DNA from: Erigeron canadensis
Taxonomy: Eukaryota > Streptophyta > Magnoliopsida > Asterales > Asteraceae
Direction of reading: 5' to 3'
Length of the DNA stretch: 64,000 nt
Assembly (NCBI RefSeq): GCF_010389155.1
Contig: NC_057769.1
Coordinates: forward strand, 248,001 to 312,000
The notes beneath the pieces are model-generated. The model was not told the origin of the DNA. It worked only from the letters and a program-made list of their open reading frames with translations, and did no database searches. Made by a program: the position numbers and the translations under genes. The number at the start of each line of letters is the position of its first letter. The first letter of the stretch is position 1. Positions 1 to 12,956 of the stretch are shown one piece after another.

Positions 1-994
1 TGTTTTCTTAAGTTGCATTGTTAGAAGTCACGATAGGCAGTTGATTATTATTGTGTTTGGATAAAAGTGTGTAAAGTTGAATAGATATGCACAGAGTCAT
101 TACAACGCATGTGATATGATTAAAAAAGTTCATAGACAAAAGTTGTAAATTAAATAACATCTAGTATTTTTACCCGAGCATTATCCCGGGTGAAAAACAA
201 AACCTTACGATCATTAAGGCCGTTAATTTTGTTGGTTGTGCAGTAGCAACTTCTAGCTCATGCATAATTTAAAAAGTAAAAGTCATATGGTAAAAATAAA
301 AAAAAATAAAAAACTTTTGATGGGAAAAACTTAAAAACCAAAAGTTATGTGGCAAAAGTTAACTAAGTCAAAACTTTAGTGTTAAATATTAAAATACTAA
401 AGTTGAAAAAAAACTATTTTAAATATTTTTGTAACTACCGTTAGTTATTCAAGCAACACTTAATGGTCATTAAATCTGACCTGATGATCGTTAAGTCCGT
501 TAGTTTTGTTGGTTGTGCTATTGCAAGTTGTACCTCATACATGAGGGGTGTACTTTTAGCTACAGTAACACCCCCTCAGTAGCCAACATTACAATTTAGT
601 TGTTATATATAATATATTACATATTTTTTAGGAAAGAAAGATAATCATTTATGTTTATTAGCATCCAACTAAGATTGAACCTAAAAATAGAGAGAGGATT
701 TCTTCCAGTTACCTCTTAATATAACTAATCTGATCCTTGAATAAAAATTAAGAGTCAAGATTCAAATATATTTTCGAATCTTGACCTTTAATTTTCATTT
801 AAGGGACAAGATTTTTCAAACTTGATTCAAGTTGAGAAATTAACTTAAGGGAATCCTCTCTTCTAAAAATAAGATGCATACACGTGACAAAATCAAAGGT
901 AAGTATAACGAAAATAAATGATACATGACACATGTCAAATGATGAAGTGTTTAGGTGTACGTTTAGGTCTAAGTTTTTAGGTAATTAATTAAAA
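1..994. other. Gene-free repeat debris
   Basis: No gene is seen. Bases about 209-265 and 486-545 are imperfect direct copies, about 277 bp apart, sharing a core TTTTGTTGGTTGTGC. At 161-164 a CTAG lies next to a short hairpin (172-190, ACCCG paired with CGGGT); read on the minus strand this is the form of a Helitron 3' end, although the base after CTAG is A rather than the usual T. The rest is AT-rich with no recognisable coding capacity. Confidence 0.5.
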
Positions 995-1627
995 TAGGGG
1001 TGAGCAAAAACCGAAAAACCATGAAAACCGAAAAAACCAAAAACCAATGGTTTTGGTTTTCTAAAAACCGAAAGTTGTGGTTCGGTTTTGGTTTCTAATG
1101 AAAAACCGAACCATAAAAATCGAACCAAACCAAAAATATATATTTTTACTTTATTTTATATTTATATCATTTTATTATTAATTTTTGATAAATATGTTAT
1201 TATATCTGCATTTTTAGGTGTATATAATAATATCATTTATATGTTTTAAGTGAAAATACACAACAAAATTAATTTGTTTTAATAATTGTATAATTAAACA
1301 ACGTGTAAAAGATATAAATAGTTATACATAAAATTTGTTTGAAGTTTGTACAACTTACTTTTATGGATTTGTTGTCATTGTTGTAGTGTTATTGTTAATA
1401 ATATTATTTTGAAAACTTGTTGAAATTAATTAAGGTGTAATTATAGGGTATAAACTTATAAACTTTTGAACCACAATTTAACCTAAAAAACCGACTAAAA
1501 CCGAACCGAAATAGACCCAAACCGAAAAAACCGAAACCCAATTGTTTTATTTTTCAAAAACCGAATTATAAAGGTTCGGTTTCGGTTTTAGTCAAAAACC
1601 GAACTAAACCGAACCGTACTCACCCTA
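995..1627. mobile_element. Non-autonomous hAT element (633 bp)
   Basis: The element opens with TAGGGGTGAGCA and closes with TACTCACCCTA, which are inverted repeats of each other. It is flanked by an exact 8-bp duplication, AATTAAAA, at 987-994 and 1628-1635. An 8-bp duplication with TAGGG/CCCTA ends is the hallmark of the hAT superfamily. Both ends carry runs of AACCGAA/GGTTCGG repeats; the AT-rich middle has no transposase. It needs a transposase made elsewhere. Boundaries are directly seen in the sequence. Confidence 0.9.
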
Positions 1628-1635
1628 AATTAAAA

Positions 1636-2456
1636 CTTAGACATTCATAATACGCCTATGTTAAAATATATTGTATCCCTTTTGTTTGTGGACAATAATA
1701 ATGAAACGGAAAGATATTATACCACGATTGTAAAGTGCAATCAATAAAACATTTATTTATGGAAAAACAAAAACTCGAAGAAAAAAAAAACATGTAAACT
1801 TAAATTATGACAGAACTCCCTCTCACGTGACGCGCACATGAACACCTAGTGGGGTAAAATGGACGGACATTGCGTTTTAGACCATTCTTGCTAATAAATC
1901 ACTCTTTTGGCACCAAAAATGTTACTTTTAAAAAGTTTGGATCAAATGTGTAAAAAATGTGATAACACGTGGACAAAAAATGCAATTAGTTCTAAAACTT
2001 ATTTATGGATAATACTTTATAAAAACTACTTTACATTACAATAAAACCTTCCTTGACTTTTACAATAAACTAAAATTTCAAGTGAACAAAACAAGAAAAT
2101 TGACACAACAAAGGGTAGTAGGGAAGGCACACCAATAATTGTTAGGTGCAAAATTCTGAGGTTCCAATTCAATCATCATCACCACCAAATTAATAGTTTC
2201 TCTCAATATCACAAACAAGTCTTCTCCTCACCGCCTATGTCTTTCTGGATTCATCAAAAATCGACACTAGTTTCTATTCACAAGTTTTCATAATTTCATC
2301 TTATAGAAGAAAAGAGAAAAACAAAAGTCGATCTTCAGAACATAAACAATAAAGATTTAAAATCTTGGGTTTTTTTTAGAAAAAAAATAATACTCAGGGC
2401 GCTTTTTGTTGGTTTGAAGCAATTTGTGATTTGGGTTTTTGATATAAATAACAAAG
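1636..2456 (+). promoter_or_regulatory. Upstream region of the DUF962 gene
   Basis: This gene-free stretch lies between the hAT element and the next coding region. It is AT-rich and includes a purine-rich leader just before the start codon at 2457. No TATA box or transcription start can be assigned with confidence. Confidence 0.35.
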
Positions 2457-2798
2457 ATGGTGAATTTTAGGAACATGGAGGAATTCTGGCTATTCTACAT
2501 GAACCAACACTCAAAACCTGCAACAAGAAGATGGCATTTTGCAGGGACACTTTTAAGTATTATGTGTATGATATATGCAGTTTTGTTTAATTGGTGGTTG
2601 CTGTTCTTGGTGCCTTTGCTGGGTTATGGTTGTGCTTGGTATAGCCATTTCTATGTTGAAGGAAACATACCTGCAACTTTTGGGCATCCAGTTTGGTCGT
2701 TTTTGTGTGATTATAAGATGTTTGGGTTGATGCTTACTGGTCAGATGGACAAAGAAATCAAAAGGTTAGGTAAAAGACCTGTCTTGCAACTCTATTGA
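2457..2798 (+). CDS. DUF962/Mpo1-like small membrane protein
   Basis: A single uninterrupted frame of 113 residues, starting at an ATG in a good context (AAAGATGG). The protein opens with EEFWLFYMNQHSKPATRRWHF, then two hydrophobic segments (about residues 28-60), then WYSHFYVEGNIPATFGHP. This matches the DUF962 family (COG4323), which includes yeast Mpo1, an ER enzyme that shortens 2-hydroxy fatty acids. Conserved histidines (H18, H27, H64, H77) fit the metal-binding set proposed for Mpo1. At 113 residues it is much shorter than the roughly 200-residue plant Mpo1-like proteins and resembles the short bacterial form. Whether it has enzyme activity is inference. Oddly for a plant gene it has no intron. 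Confidence 0.78.
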   Translation: MVNFRNMEEFWLFYMNQHSKPATRRWHFAGTLLSIMCMIYAVLFNWWLLFLVPLLGYGCAWYSHFYVEGNIPATFGHPVWSFLCDYKMFGLMLTGQMDKEIKRLGKRPVLQLY

Positions 2799-3851
2799 TT
2801 ACTTTTTAGTTTTCCATTTTTCGGTTTGGATTTGGTTTACTTTACTCATATACATGTAACAATAATAATAATAATAGCATATTTGGTTTGCACTTCCATC
2901 TGAATACTCTGTCTCTTCTTTTTGTTGTTCTGTAATTTGTATATATAATACAGAATCAATATAGTGTTTGATGTATAATTGCAGTTATTTTTAACTACTA
3001 TTTGAGTTTGCAACTGCATATCTAGATTGGAGGATCATGTGCTTTTCCAGTTAGTATGTACATTCATTAATGTGATGGGGGTATGTAAATTCATATTTTA
3101 GGTTTGTAATAGAGTACCTTTTTTTAGATATAAAGGCTAAACAAAATCAACTATATGCACATATATAGTACTGTAAATATTAAGGTTTGAACTCATAACC
3201 ATTTGGAACTCAGGTATATATATATGCCAAATCAGGTTTTTTTTTATTATTGCAAGTATGTATGTGTTCAGTACAAACTATCCGACTATAATTTTCATGG
3301 GGGCTTTCGAATTTGAGTTGCAACTCTATGATAGATAGTCAACATGAATGATCACAATAGAACAGAATTTCAATTAGAACTTACTGAGAGATTTACTTTT
3401 TACAAGGTAGTAAGTACGAGTATATATTATGGGAAACTTTTTCTTAAATACTTGTGACCTTGTAAAAAGTTTTACACAAATATATTTTATAATTGTGACC
3501 TCTCAATAAACTAGCTTTTAAAACATCTGAGACATATTATAAACATGCAAGCAAAGTTTTCATCTAGTTTACGTTCAATCCATCGGCAAGTACTAAATGG
3601 CAAATTTAAGAAACCGCTCCTGGTAGCAACATCACGAAATTTTCCCATAAAACATCTTAAAGCCTAATTTCTTACAATAGGGCATCTTAATTATCCAGAA
3701 AAGGTTCCCATAAGGTTCCTCCCAAAACATTCATTGGAACCAAAATTACAAAACTTTAATGTCTCACCAATGGTTTTCATCAACGAGAATTTATTCAAAA
3801 ATGAATAGCAAATATCTTCTAAACCGGACAATTTGTTTTCCCCCAATATAT
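2799..3851. other. Intergenic, downstream of DUF962 gene
   Basis: AT-rich sequence between the DUF962 stop and the convergent UCP1 stop. It presumably holds both 3' untranslated regions. No transposon boundary or RNA gene was recognised. Confidence 0.4.
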
Positions 3852-6800
3852 TCAAGGAGACTCTATGCTTTTAACGAACTTCTTAGCCTGTCCAAGAAAG
3901 ATTTTAACAGAATTAGTTCCAGATTCGACATATTTGAGTTTATATAAGTATACATCAATTGTTTCTTATAGAATGGGGCATTTGAACACTTCAATTTCAC
4001 AAGTTCTCCATTCATAGCCATTAGCCAATACATCACGCCACGATTTATAGAACTAGCAAACAATCACTACAAGGGAGTGTTGGGATGTACATTAAGAAAG
4101 TGATTATGTAATTAAATAAACCAGAATCAGATAAACTCTTTTAAAACACGATGCAGTAGGTAGTTTAGATGTGATTCTGCAACTTAAACTTGTAATAATC
4201 AATTTTGATGGTGTCGATTGCGTAGAAAGTTCTGATAATCTAGTGATAAAATAAGGATGAAATGGTGCATCAGTAATCAGTTTTGTTTCAGTTAATATGC
4301 AGCTGATTATTTAACTCACATAATCATATGCACATGATAATATATACCTGTTCAAGAGTTAGAAACATGATCACATTCCAAGAACCTAAACGTCCAAAGT
4401 TTGGGATAAAGCCTTTGTAGAATGCCAGAGGTCCCTGTAAACACAAAATGTGACATTCATGGTCAAGGAATTACGAGATATACAAGTTCAAGATTCCTAG
4501 ACTCGGTATAATTAGCCGTATCGGATTGCAGAACTCATGCACTCGAGCTTTGTTTTATACCAGAGCTATGAAAAAACTTCAAGGGGTGGCAAAATTTACA
4601 GACGGATCATAACTTTTCTTTTGGGAGGGCAGAATTTATATAACTTATGATCTTAAATTAAAACTGTTAATAGCCTCTATTCAATTTACATATTAAGAAT
4701 AACTTACATCATTCTTTAGAGTCTTCACAAAACAATCAATGGTGCTTGTGTAGCTTGAATCTCCCATCATTCTTGATTTGACCTGCAAAAATATAGACCA
4801 CCAAAGCTTCTCTTAAAGGAGTTCATTACGAGAAAAGATTAAAATCGGGAAGAATTTTAAAGGCCATAACACCCGCTAAAGCATAAATTGCAGCAGATTT
4901 ATTGCTAACGTTTGTTGATAACTTTTCATTGTATTCAATAAAATATGAGGCATGAGTCCATTAGTTATTTCTTGTTTTTATTTCATTAACAAAACAAAGA
5001 TCACAACTCGACTTCCATCATCAGTAATCACTGCAATCAGACCTTTTTTCTTTTCTAATTTCCAACACTTTTTATTCAGTTTGCTTTCAAAGGCATGCAA
5101 AAGTTTTTGAGATCATATCTAGTTTATTTCAAAAAAATCAGTATATTAAATGAATGAAAAAGTTTTTGAGATCGTATCTAGCTCATTAGCTATTTATAAA
5201 AGTGGACAAAACCTTGCAGGTGAACAGACTCCGACCAGACCCTTTCCAACCCATACCAAGAACAATCCATTATGACCTATTATACAACCTATCCCACCAC
5301 CCCATGTTACCACCTCCAGTAATTACTAATGTACTACTACATAATCATCATGTTGATTGTTGACACCTATGCTACATCATTTAAGCACCAAACTGAAACT
5401 GATAATGTAACAACAGAATATACAATGTTCAAAAAAAAAAACAACAGAATATACATAAATTAGATTTGCAATGATGGCTTTGTATTAAGTACCACGTCAA
5501 CAGGGGACCCAATGCAAACTGCAAAAAAACCAGCTCCTAAACCAGATAATAGATGGGTGAGCACATTATCTGTGAACCCAGGGATCTTCAGAATTGACTG
5601 CATCATAAGACAGAGTGTAGACTTAAGTAAAAACTTCCACAAACACCGACAGAATAACGTGATGCATGTCAATGACTTACCTGCTTCACTTGATCATAAC
5701 TGGCTAACTCAGCAGCATTTATTATAGCATTACGTGCAACATTGGGCCCAATGCCAGTCCATAGAGCCTTAACCCCTTCCTGAAAGACGCATAATGTTTA
5801 AAAATATAGGTGACAAAATGGGCAACTCAGGCAGGTTACAAGAGATAATAAGTCAGAATGCAGTTTGTTGGGTTAATCCACCAACATTTTTCGTGTCATA
5901 ATATATTAAATGTGATTTGAAAACTATTTAATACTTTGATCCCCTTTCACATAAAAAGGAAGTCGTAATTTGAAAACAGTTTTGAGTATCCTTTGAAGTT
6001 TGAGCATGGTTTAACGAAATTAATATGCTTCACTTTAACCATTATTTTCTTTAACTTGACAGCAAATATATATCCCTAACTGACCTATGTTAGTATACTG
6101 TATACATAGCCACATAGGTTGATATTGCCCATTCTATATTTAGTAAAATATGGAGTAATGATTAACTGATGAATAATGTGGTAAGGACCAGAAACATCTA
6201 CCTGCCTCACTATTGTTGAATAGGCATTTAATGCCCCAGAGTAACGCCTTGGCACACCAGCTGGCAGTTTTCCTTCAGCTTGTAGACGAACCTTCACAAG
6301 ATCTGTAGGATTTGCTACTGCGATTGCAAGAGCACCTACAGACATACAATCACCAATAAATATATACACAACACAGTGACACACATGGAAATACGATTAC
6401 TCAATACAAAGATAACACTTGCATTATTATGAAAGTTGGTTACTTTTATAACAAATTTATCATAATCTCACCGGTTGTAAGTCCAGCCAGTATTTTAGTG
6501 GTCAAAGGGACATCACCAACAAAGTTTTCACCCACATACAAGTTCTTAATCTGTTAGACACACAACAACCAAAATAAAACTTAAATGTCTTGATCAGAAC
6601 AAGAAAACAATATAGAGATAACTGGAATAGAACAATAGAGGGGGCAACTTCCACACTTTTATGTACTAAAAGATCAACTTGGGCATCTTATTTTCGGCTA
6701 ATGGATAATATGGGTTTACAAAACTAATTAACAACAAAACATGTTGAACGGGTCCACCCACCCATAGAAAACTCAAATATTAACAACTTCATGAAATAAA

Positions 6801-8667
6801 AATATAATGGTTAAATTTTTTGATAATGGTCTTTAAATTTCATATCTATTATATTAAGTCGATGTAAGATACGAACATAAAGTGTTTGGTGGGTCACCCT
6901 AACCCAGCCTATTTTGACTTTTGACGTGATCCGGAGCTTCTGATTTAGCTACCTACAGAACAACCAGATCTAGCAATCTCGCTCCACTTACTATGATTTA
7001 ATTTCGGTTATGTTGGAGGGTTAAGCTAAATGATTTAACAAAAATAAAAGTAAAAACGACTCAAATAGGTTGAAAGTCACACCCAGTGTAATAAAACACC
7101 AAAAAACTTCGTAGAGAAGTATTTTAAACAAGGTTAAATATATTTATGATAATATATAGGTTTTGTAATCACATCTAGGACAAAATTTCTTTATAAACAT
7201 CAAGAAAGAAAATGTGCAATACGGGAGGGAATATGGATGCAACAAAACTTAGCCATACACGACAAGGTTATAATGTTGCATACTTGCATGGTATACAACT
7301 GTGTAAAGCGTAACAATGTCGTGTTTGGCCAACTATTGTCATGGGCGTATCACCTCCACTTTTGTAATCGCACTTAGCACAACTCATTTCTACCCATACT
7401 TAAAATTGCCCTCATATATACATGAACCCAAACCACCCATCTTGCTACCTGTAAAACAAACCTACCGGTTCATAGAGCCCTATCCTTAAGCCTCCATACA
7501 AACATTGACGATGTAACCCAGGTACAATGCCTTTCCACAAAGACGCAAGACCTTCTTCCTTTGCAATGGTTGCTACAGTACCAAGCATCCCCCGATATTT
7601 GGGTAAAGCCATTCCATCTCCTGCGATTCCTTTCTTTTGCAGCTGGAGCCTAACTTTTGCAGTGTCCAATGGAATTGTGCAAATCTGCAGAGTGTGAACT
7701 TACATCAATTAGTACAACAAGTTCACCCTGCCTACCAGTCTACCACTATACAGAACATGTATGTTAAGATTCAACATGCCTTCAGAATATACGTTAACTG
7801 TCATAAAAAATGTGACTTGCCACCTAGGTTTGTATCTGTGCACATTTTAAGGGAAAATGCATGTCGTTTACGCACTAAATGTGATTATTGCAATGTTCCC
7901 AAATATGACAAAACACGATCCTTTGATTGATGATATCACAATAGAGATACAGCAAACCCTAGGTGACGTGAAATCAAATTTCAATTTGAACATAATTCCA
8001 AAATAGAAACACAAAAACAAACAAAGGTAACACGAAATATATTATTATGTTAAAAAAGAAAGTTGAATGACTCTTCATCACAAGACACAAGTTGATAAAT
8101 TTAAGAAGTAATGGATTTAATGTATGCTTCCTAGTGTAAATGTTGGTTTGGTATGAATAAAATATAAACATTTGGATTCATTGGTATTGCAAGTCCCTGA
8201 CATGTTGTCATCAGGTAGACCGTGACCGATTTTATGAAACATAAGTTGGCACGTCAACAAAACCAACGCCAACGACAAGCCATCAGATATAGCAAACGAC
8301 AACACACTGCTAAATTATAGAAAAAGTTATCATTTCACCCAAAACTTAAAACAACATTTATATATTTGGAAGGAAAAAAAAAGAATCATGAGAAAATAAA
8401 TAAATGCAGGAAGGAAGGAAGGAACAAAAGACCTAACGTGAAGATCAAATTAATTAGTCGATCATGAATCAAATTGATATACGGAGTAATTATTATTATT
8501 ATTAGTTTTATTATTATTAATAAAATTAAATTAAAAAATAAAATAAAGAAGGAAGGAAAGAGGGGGAGTCAGATTGACCGACCGACCTCAGCGAAACAAG
8601 CAGCAAAAGCACTGCTAGCAAAAGTTCCGGCGAATGATATATCCGAGCTCCCACCTCCTCCCACCAT
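3852..8667 (-). CDS. UCP1: Mitochondrial uncoupling protein (PUMP/UCP1)
   Basis: Nine coding exons on the minus strand: 8587-8667, 7466-7684, 6472-6550, 6202-6335, 5681-5779, 5493-5597, 4708-4782, 4348-4434 and 3852-3887. All join in phase with GT-AG introns and give 304 residues; Arabidopsis UCP1 has 306. The protein is a mitochondrial inner-membrane carrier with three repeats, each carrying the P-x-D/E-x-x-K/R signature: PLDTAK, PTDLVK and PVDVVK, the last split over exons 6 and 7. UCPs let protons leak into the matrix in the presence of fatty acids, and plant UCPs also exchange aspartate, glutamate and dicarboxylates. The first exon ([19 protein letters not shown]) and the last (ending VKSIESP) are too short for a plain reading-frame scan and were found by splice sites and family similarity. 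The start is the first ATG of exon 1. Confidence 0.95.
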
Positions 8668-9095
8668 CCTTCCCTTCCTTTTTTCTCCTTAAATATAATA
8701 TAATATACTTTGGTTATTACAGGCAGAGGAGGATGAGTGAGAGGGTTTTCGATTCAATCCCTTTAATTTGCAATGCACCCACCCACCCAGCTGTCTTCTT
8801 AATTAACTGCTGCTTTAACTGTTAATTAATCACAATTAATTTACAAAACAACCAAAGCTTATTTATATCAGGGAACGACACGCGTTTCTTCTGTATTTTT
8901 GTATGGAAAACACCTCCCTACTCCACCCGGATAATCTCTCTCTCTCTCTCCTTACGCAGCACAACGCAACAAAACAAAACAAAAGGTGCTTTTTGTTTTT
9001 CCCATTTTCTCCATTAACAATTTAAGATTATCTCTAATAGGAAGCCAAAGTTAATATATTTGTATTCTTAATTAGAGATATGTTATGGTTGGAAG
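8668..9095 (-). promoter_or_regulatory. UCP1 leader and promoter region
   Basis: This lies directly upstream of the UCP1 start on the minus strand. It holds a CT tract on the plus strand (about 8935-8950), hence a GA tract on the UCP1 sense strand, a common feature of plant leaders. No single TATA box can be assigned. Confidence 0.4.
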
Positions 9096-9612
9096 TAAGG
9101 CTGGCGTCATACGAAACCTGTTAAGATACGAATCTATTAAGACACGAACATGTTAAGTTGAAACACGAACACGACCTGTTAACTAATTGTGTTCATTTTT
9201 CACACACGTGCACGACACGAAAATTAACAGGTGCACCTGTTAAGCAACTTGTTAACATATATTTTATAGAATTCTTGACTAATATTATATAAAAAAACTT
9301 GACGATACAAAAATTCTTACAATTCTCAACTATTATATAGCAATAATAATCCTTACATTACAAAAGTTCATGGACATTTACCTTATAAAAATTATATATC
9401 AAATCATAATATCAATTCATAGTATTATATATATATGTATAATCTTAACAGATCCTAACAGGTCCGGATCTGTTAAGACACGAATCTTAACAGGTCTTAA
9501 CATGTCCGGATCTGTTAAAACACGAAATCTGTTAAGGTCAAACACGAAACATGTTAAGAACATGTCATGTCGTGTCGTGTAAACAGGTTCCGTGTCAAAA
9601 TTACCACGTTAA
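9096..9612. mobile_element. hAT-like MITE rich in CGTGT/ACACG palindromes (degenerate)
   Basis: The stretch is filled with inverted copies of CCTGTTAA, ACACGAA and CGTGTCGTG. It is related to the element at 42372-42750, whose hAT boundaries are clear. Here the ends are eroded and I could not find a matching 8-bp duplication, so the limits are approximate. It sits upstream of UCP1. Confidence 0.55.
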
Positions 9613-10312
9613 AGTTTTTTTTTAATATTAGTCAAGAATTTTATCGTTAAGGATTTATAATATTTGAAGGGTTTATAAGGATTTGTAACAAATTTAAACG
9701 TATTATAATGATATGATGTAACAGCTAAAGAGGGGTTGGTTATTGTAAAACAAATATTAAAGTAAAACAGATAAGATAAGATCTTGACCCTTAGATCATG
9801 GTAAATTTCATGCACGAAGATTCATAAAACACAAATGTATATTGATGCACGATAATTTTTAAGATGCACAGTAGAGACTTAATGTTTTGTTTGTTTTACT
9901 TTAATAGTTGTTTTATTTTACTTAGAACCTATATAATAAATATAAACATCAGTTAAAAATTTGATATAACTATTTCTTTTTTCGAAAGATGGTTTGATAT
10001 GTCTAAAATGTCTTTCAGGATTACTTACTAGTTTTAAATACCTTCGATTGATATAACTATAATATCTTTATAAAAAATAATTAACAATGGTTTATATCTT
10101 AACTCCAAAATTAGTTGAACTACTCATTTTTCATCAATAACATACGCTACTCGCTATTACCACTATCACCAGTCATTCAGCAGCACAACCCGTTGACGCC
10201 ACTACCACACTCTTACTATCACTATCGTCGACGCATTACGTGTGTTGTCAACAACTATTTGAAGTGACATGAGGATAAATGATGCATTTAAAGCATCTTA
10301 ATATTACTTTAA
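9613..10312. other. Gene-free AT-rich stretch
   Basis: No gene is seen. Bases about 9820-9930 resemble about 30515-30610 (shared TGTTTTATTTTAC and nearby text), so both are probably pieces of one repeat family. The rest is not recognised. Confidence 0.35.
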
Positions 10313-11132
10313 GAGCAGCAGTAATGGTTCACACCACCACACCAGTTGGTGTGACAACACCATACAACACCACCCAACACCACCCAACGACCACATCATA
10401 TCTGTAACAATAACCATACCACACCATATTTTTTATTATTAAATTACAATTCTTTTAACTTATTAATAAATATTACAAATTTAATAATTTCTTAAATTAT
10501 GTTTAGAGTAACAACATTTTCTTTATAATAAAATTATTAGATTAAAAAATTATATAAACAAGACAAAATCAACTTATAGACATAACATACTAAAAGAAAA
10601 TAACAATTATTAATATAAAGAACAAAAAACAAAAAGCTATCACGTAGTAACCTCCTCATCTTCTTCAAGTTCACTTTCAACTCAAATTTATATACACATA
10701 GAGAGATATATATGCATATATATATATATAGGAGAGTGAGTATGGGGTTGTCCCCCATCTAAGCTTAGATGGGGAACCCCTCACATTTGGTTATAATCAT
10801 GAAATGGGAGTCATGTATTTGTTTTAAATTAAACAAATAATAATATATTTTTATGTGAGAGATTCTCCATCTAAGCTTAAATGGGGAACAACTCATATTC
10901 ACTTTTCCACACACACACACATTTATATATATATATAATATATATAATCAAAAAAACAAAAATGCTCCAAGAAAAAAAAAGAAAGACATCACCACCCCAC
11001 ATGTCTTCACCGTTTATTGGTAGACGTCGAGCTTTCCACACCGCAACCACCCCAAGGTTGTAGTGGCATGACCCCAGGTGGTCGGAGTGGTGCTCTTCTA
11101 GGTCGTCCACAGCGTATGCATTACAAACACTC
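10313..11132. mobile_element. PIF/Harbinger-like non-autonomous element (820 bp)
   Basis: The left end GAGCAGCAGTAATGG and the right end CATTACAAACACTC are imperfect inverted repeats (both carry GTAATG at the same distance). Both are bordered by TAA (10310-10312 and 11133-11135), the 3-bp duplication typical of PIF/Harbinger. The termini carry CACCAC-rich sequence. There is no transposase. A second small MITE (10735-10903) lies inside it, so this element is the older of the two. The superfamily assignment is an inference from the ends and a short duplication. Confidence 0.55.
10735..10903. mobile_element. Foldback MITE with HindIII-centred palindromes
   Basis: The arms at 10735-10792 and about 10853-10903 are inverted repeats of about 50 bp. 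Each arm contains its own palindrome, CCATCTAAGCTTAGATGG on the left and a slightly mutated form on the right. No clear target duplication was found; the flanks are a TA microsatellite on the left and CA repeats on the right. It is nested in the Harbinger-like element. Confidence 0.65.
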
Positions 11133-11135
11133 TAA

Positions 11136-11799
11136 GAGGTTAAGAACTCATTTAATGTACCATTATCATGTACGCTAAATTAAAGAGTTTCCTAATGTGT
11201 ATTAAATATATATATATATATACATACATATATATAATTTTTCGTATATTTTAATGAAAAGAATTTGATAAATTAAATGCTATTAGCATTTACATATATG
11301 GAGAATAATGTAAAACTTTAATGGTATCCGAATCCTACCATGAGGGTCTTGGTTTTGGAGAGACCATGTTCAAATCCTGAAAGAGCGAAGTTTACTTATA
11401 TTAATCGTTGTGTAGTTTAGCGCATTAATAGGATGTTTTCCCACCTCCATGGTTTCCTCGAATAACATCTTACATGAAGAAGGGGTCCATAAGTGGGACG
11501 AATACTCCTGATCATTCGAACATTAAAAAGAATAAACAAAAGTTATAGAACGAAATGAGGTAAGAATAAGTAGTCGTCATACACACAATTTTTGGTTGGC
11601 GTGGTGCGGTGCATTATATTGTGAAGGTGGTTTGGAAAGCATAGCACATATGTTTTTTGTTAGGGTTTACTATCTAACTGCAGATGTATAGATCATGGGA
11701 ACTGTCTCTCTCACATGGAAAGAATTTATTGGGTGCATCTTGTAAAATTTAGGGGCTAGTGATATATTTTTATGTTAAAAATCTGCAGGGCAAATGATT
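11136..11799. repeat. Gene-free stretch with a SINE-like segment
   Basis: Bases about 11310-11525 contain a tRNA-like B box (ATGTTCAAATCC) followed by text resembling the antisense retroposon at 38973-39644 (GTTTAC, then ATTAATCGTTGTG). This suggests a SINE of the same family in the plus orientation; ends are not defined. The rest is AT-rich and unassigned. Confidence 0.4.
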
Positions 11800-12956
11800 A
11801 CCCCTTTTTGTTATAGGAGGAATAATAGGAGAAAAATAATAGTGGAACCTTATAAAAAGATAAAATGAGAACAAAAAAGATGTCAAAAACTGCGAGAACC
11901 TTTTTAGATAAGGATAATTTGGTACTTCAATTATTATATAAAAATAAATACTGATTTAATTAAATAAATCCCTTAAATATCTCCAAAAATAAATGTTTGT
12001 CACTTTGACCCACTTTTGATTACAAGATTACTCAAATTTTTTCAACCGATGTTTTATTCTGCATTTTTCAAAACTTCCTTTCTTTTAACTTACTAAAGTA
12101 TATTCAAAATATAAATATGACAATTTGACATTTTATTTCCCCATAATAATATATCCAATTTTGTAATTGAATGCTAATAATTTTATAATATAAAGTTTTA
12201 AACATAAATCACATTAATAATTGTGTAATTGCATTCCATTCCATTCACATATAAAGATTTTTATATATGAATATCATCATACACATATGTAAATAAAATT
12301 TGTTTACATGTGAACATAACAATTTATTATACACATGGTGTTCACATGTGAACACAATTCATATATAAGAACTATTTAAAAAAATTTGTACCTATACATT
12401 TGTGAACATGTTCATCACATGTGTACCAACAAAAAATTTATAATTTTCAAATAACAAGTATTGTTTTAATACATATGTTCACAGCTTAAATATAACAATA
12501 TATTTATAAAATTTGTATCAACATATACTATTGAATTTATAAAATTAAAAATTATCATAGAAAAATTTTGATTTAAAGAAAATATATTTCCAATATTATT
12601 ATACTCCTTATTAAAAAGTCAATTTCATAGAAAAATTATGTTAATGTTTACAACTATAAAAAAAATATATGCACCAATTAATAAGTCTTAGTTCTTAACA
12701 ATCATTAAAAAAATTTGAAATCAAACAACTATTTCAGCAAATGTGGGAGCCGAATTTATTGGGTTTGTTTTGAAAGATACGGTTTTCTAAATAAATTACA
12801 ATGCCATGTTTACCCTTCTACATTTTATAACCATTTATTTATTGTTTTAAATGTATTTTATATACTAGCCATTGATTCATCTCATCTAATGGTTTAAAAT
12901 GGTTATTGCAGTTCTTGACAAATATTTAGTTCTCATAATAACTTAACTCTCTATAT
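11800..12956. other. AT-rich region, possible degenerate DNA element
   Basis: The left part (about 11860-11900) has ATGAGAAC and TGCGAGAACC; the right part (about 12900-12945) has GGTTATTGCAGTTCTTG and TTCTCATAATAAC, resembling its inverse. Between them are dispersed CACATGTGAACA-type motifs (12300-12500). The same arrangement recurs at 30950-32215. No genes are seen. Confidence 0.35.

Noticed and set aside
4575..5325. Pair of hAT-like ends (GGGGTGGCAAAAT and ATGTTACCACCTCC) in UCP1
   Set aside because: Exon 7 of UCP1 lies between them, so they cannot be the two ends of one inserted element; no 8-bp duplication either.
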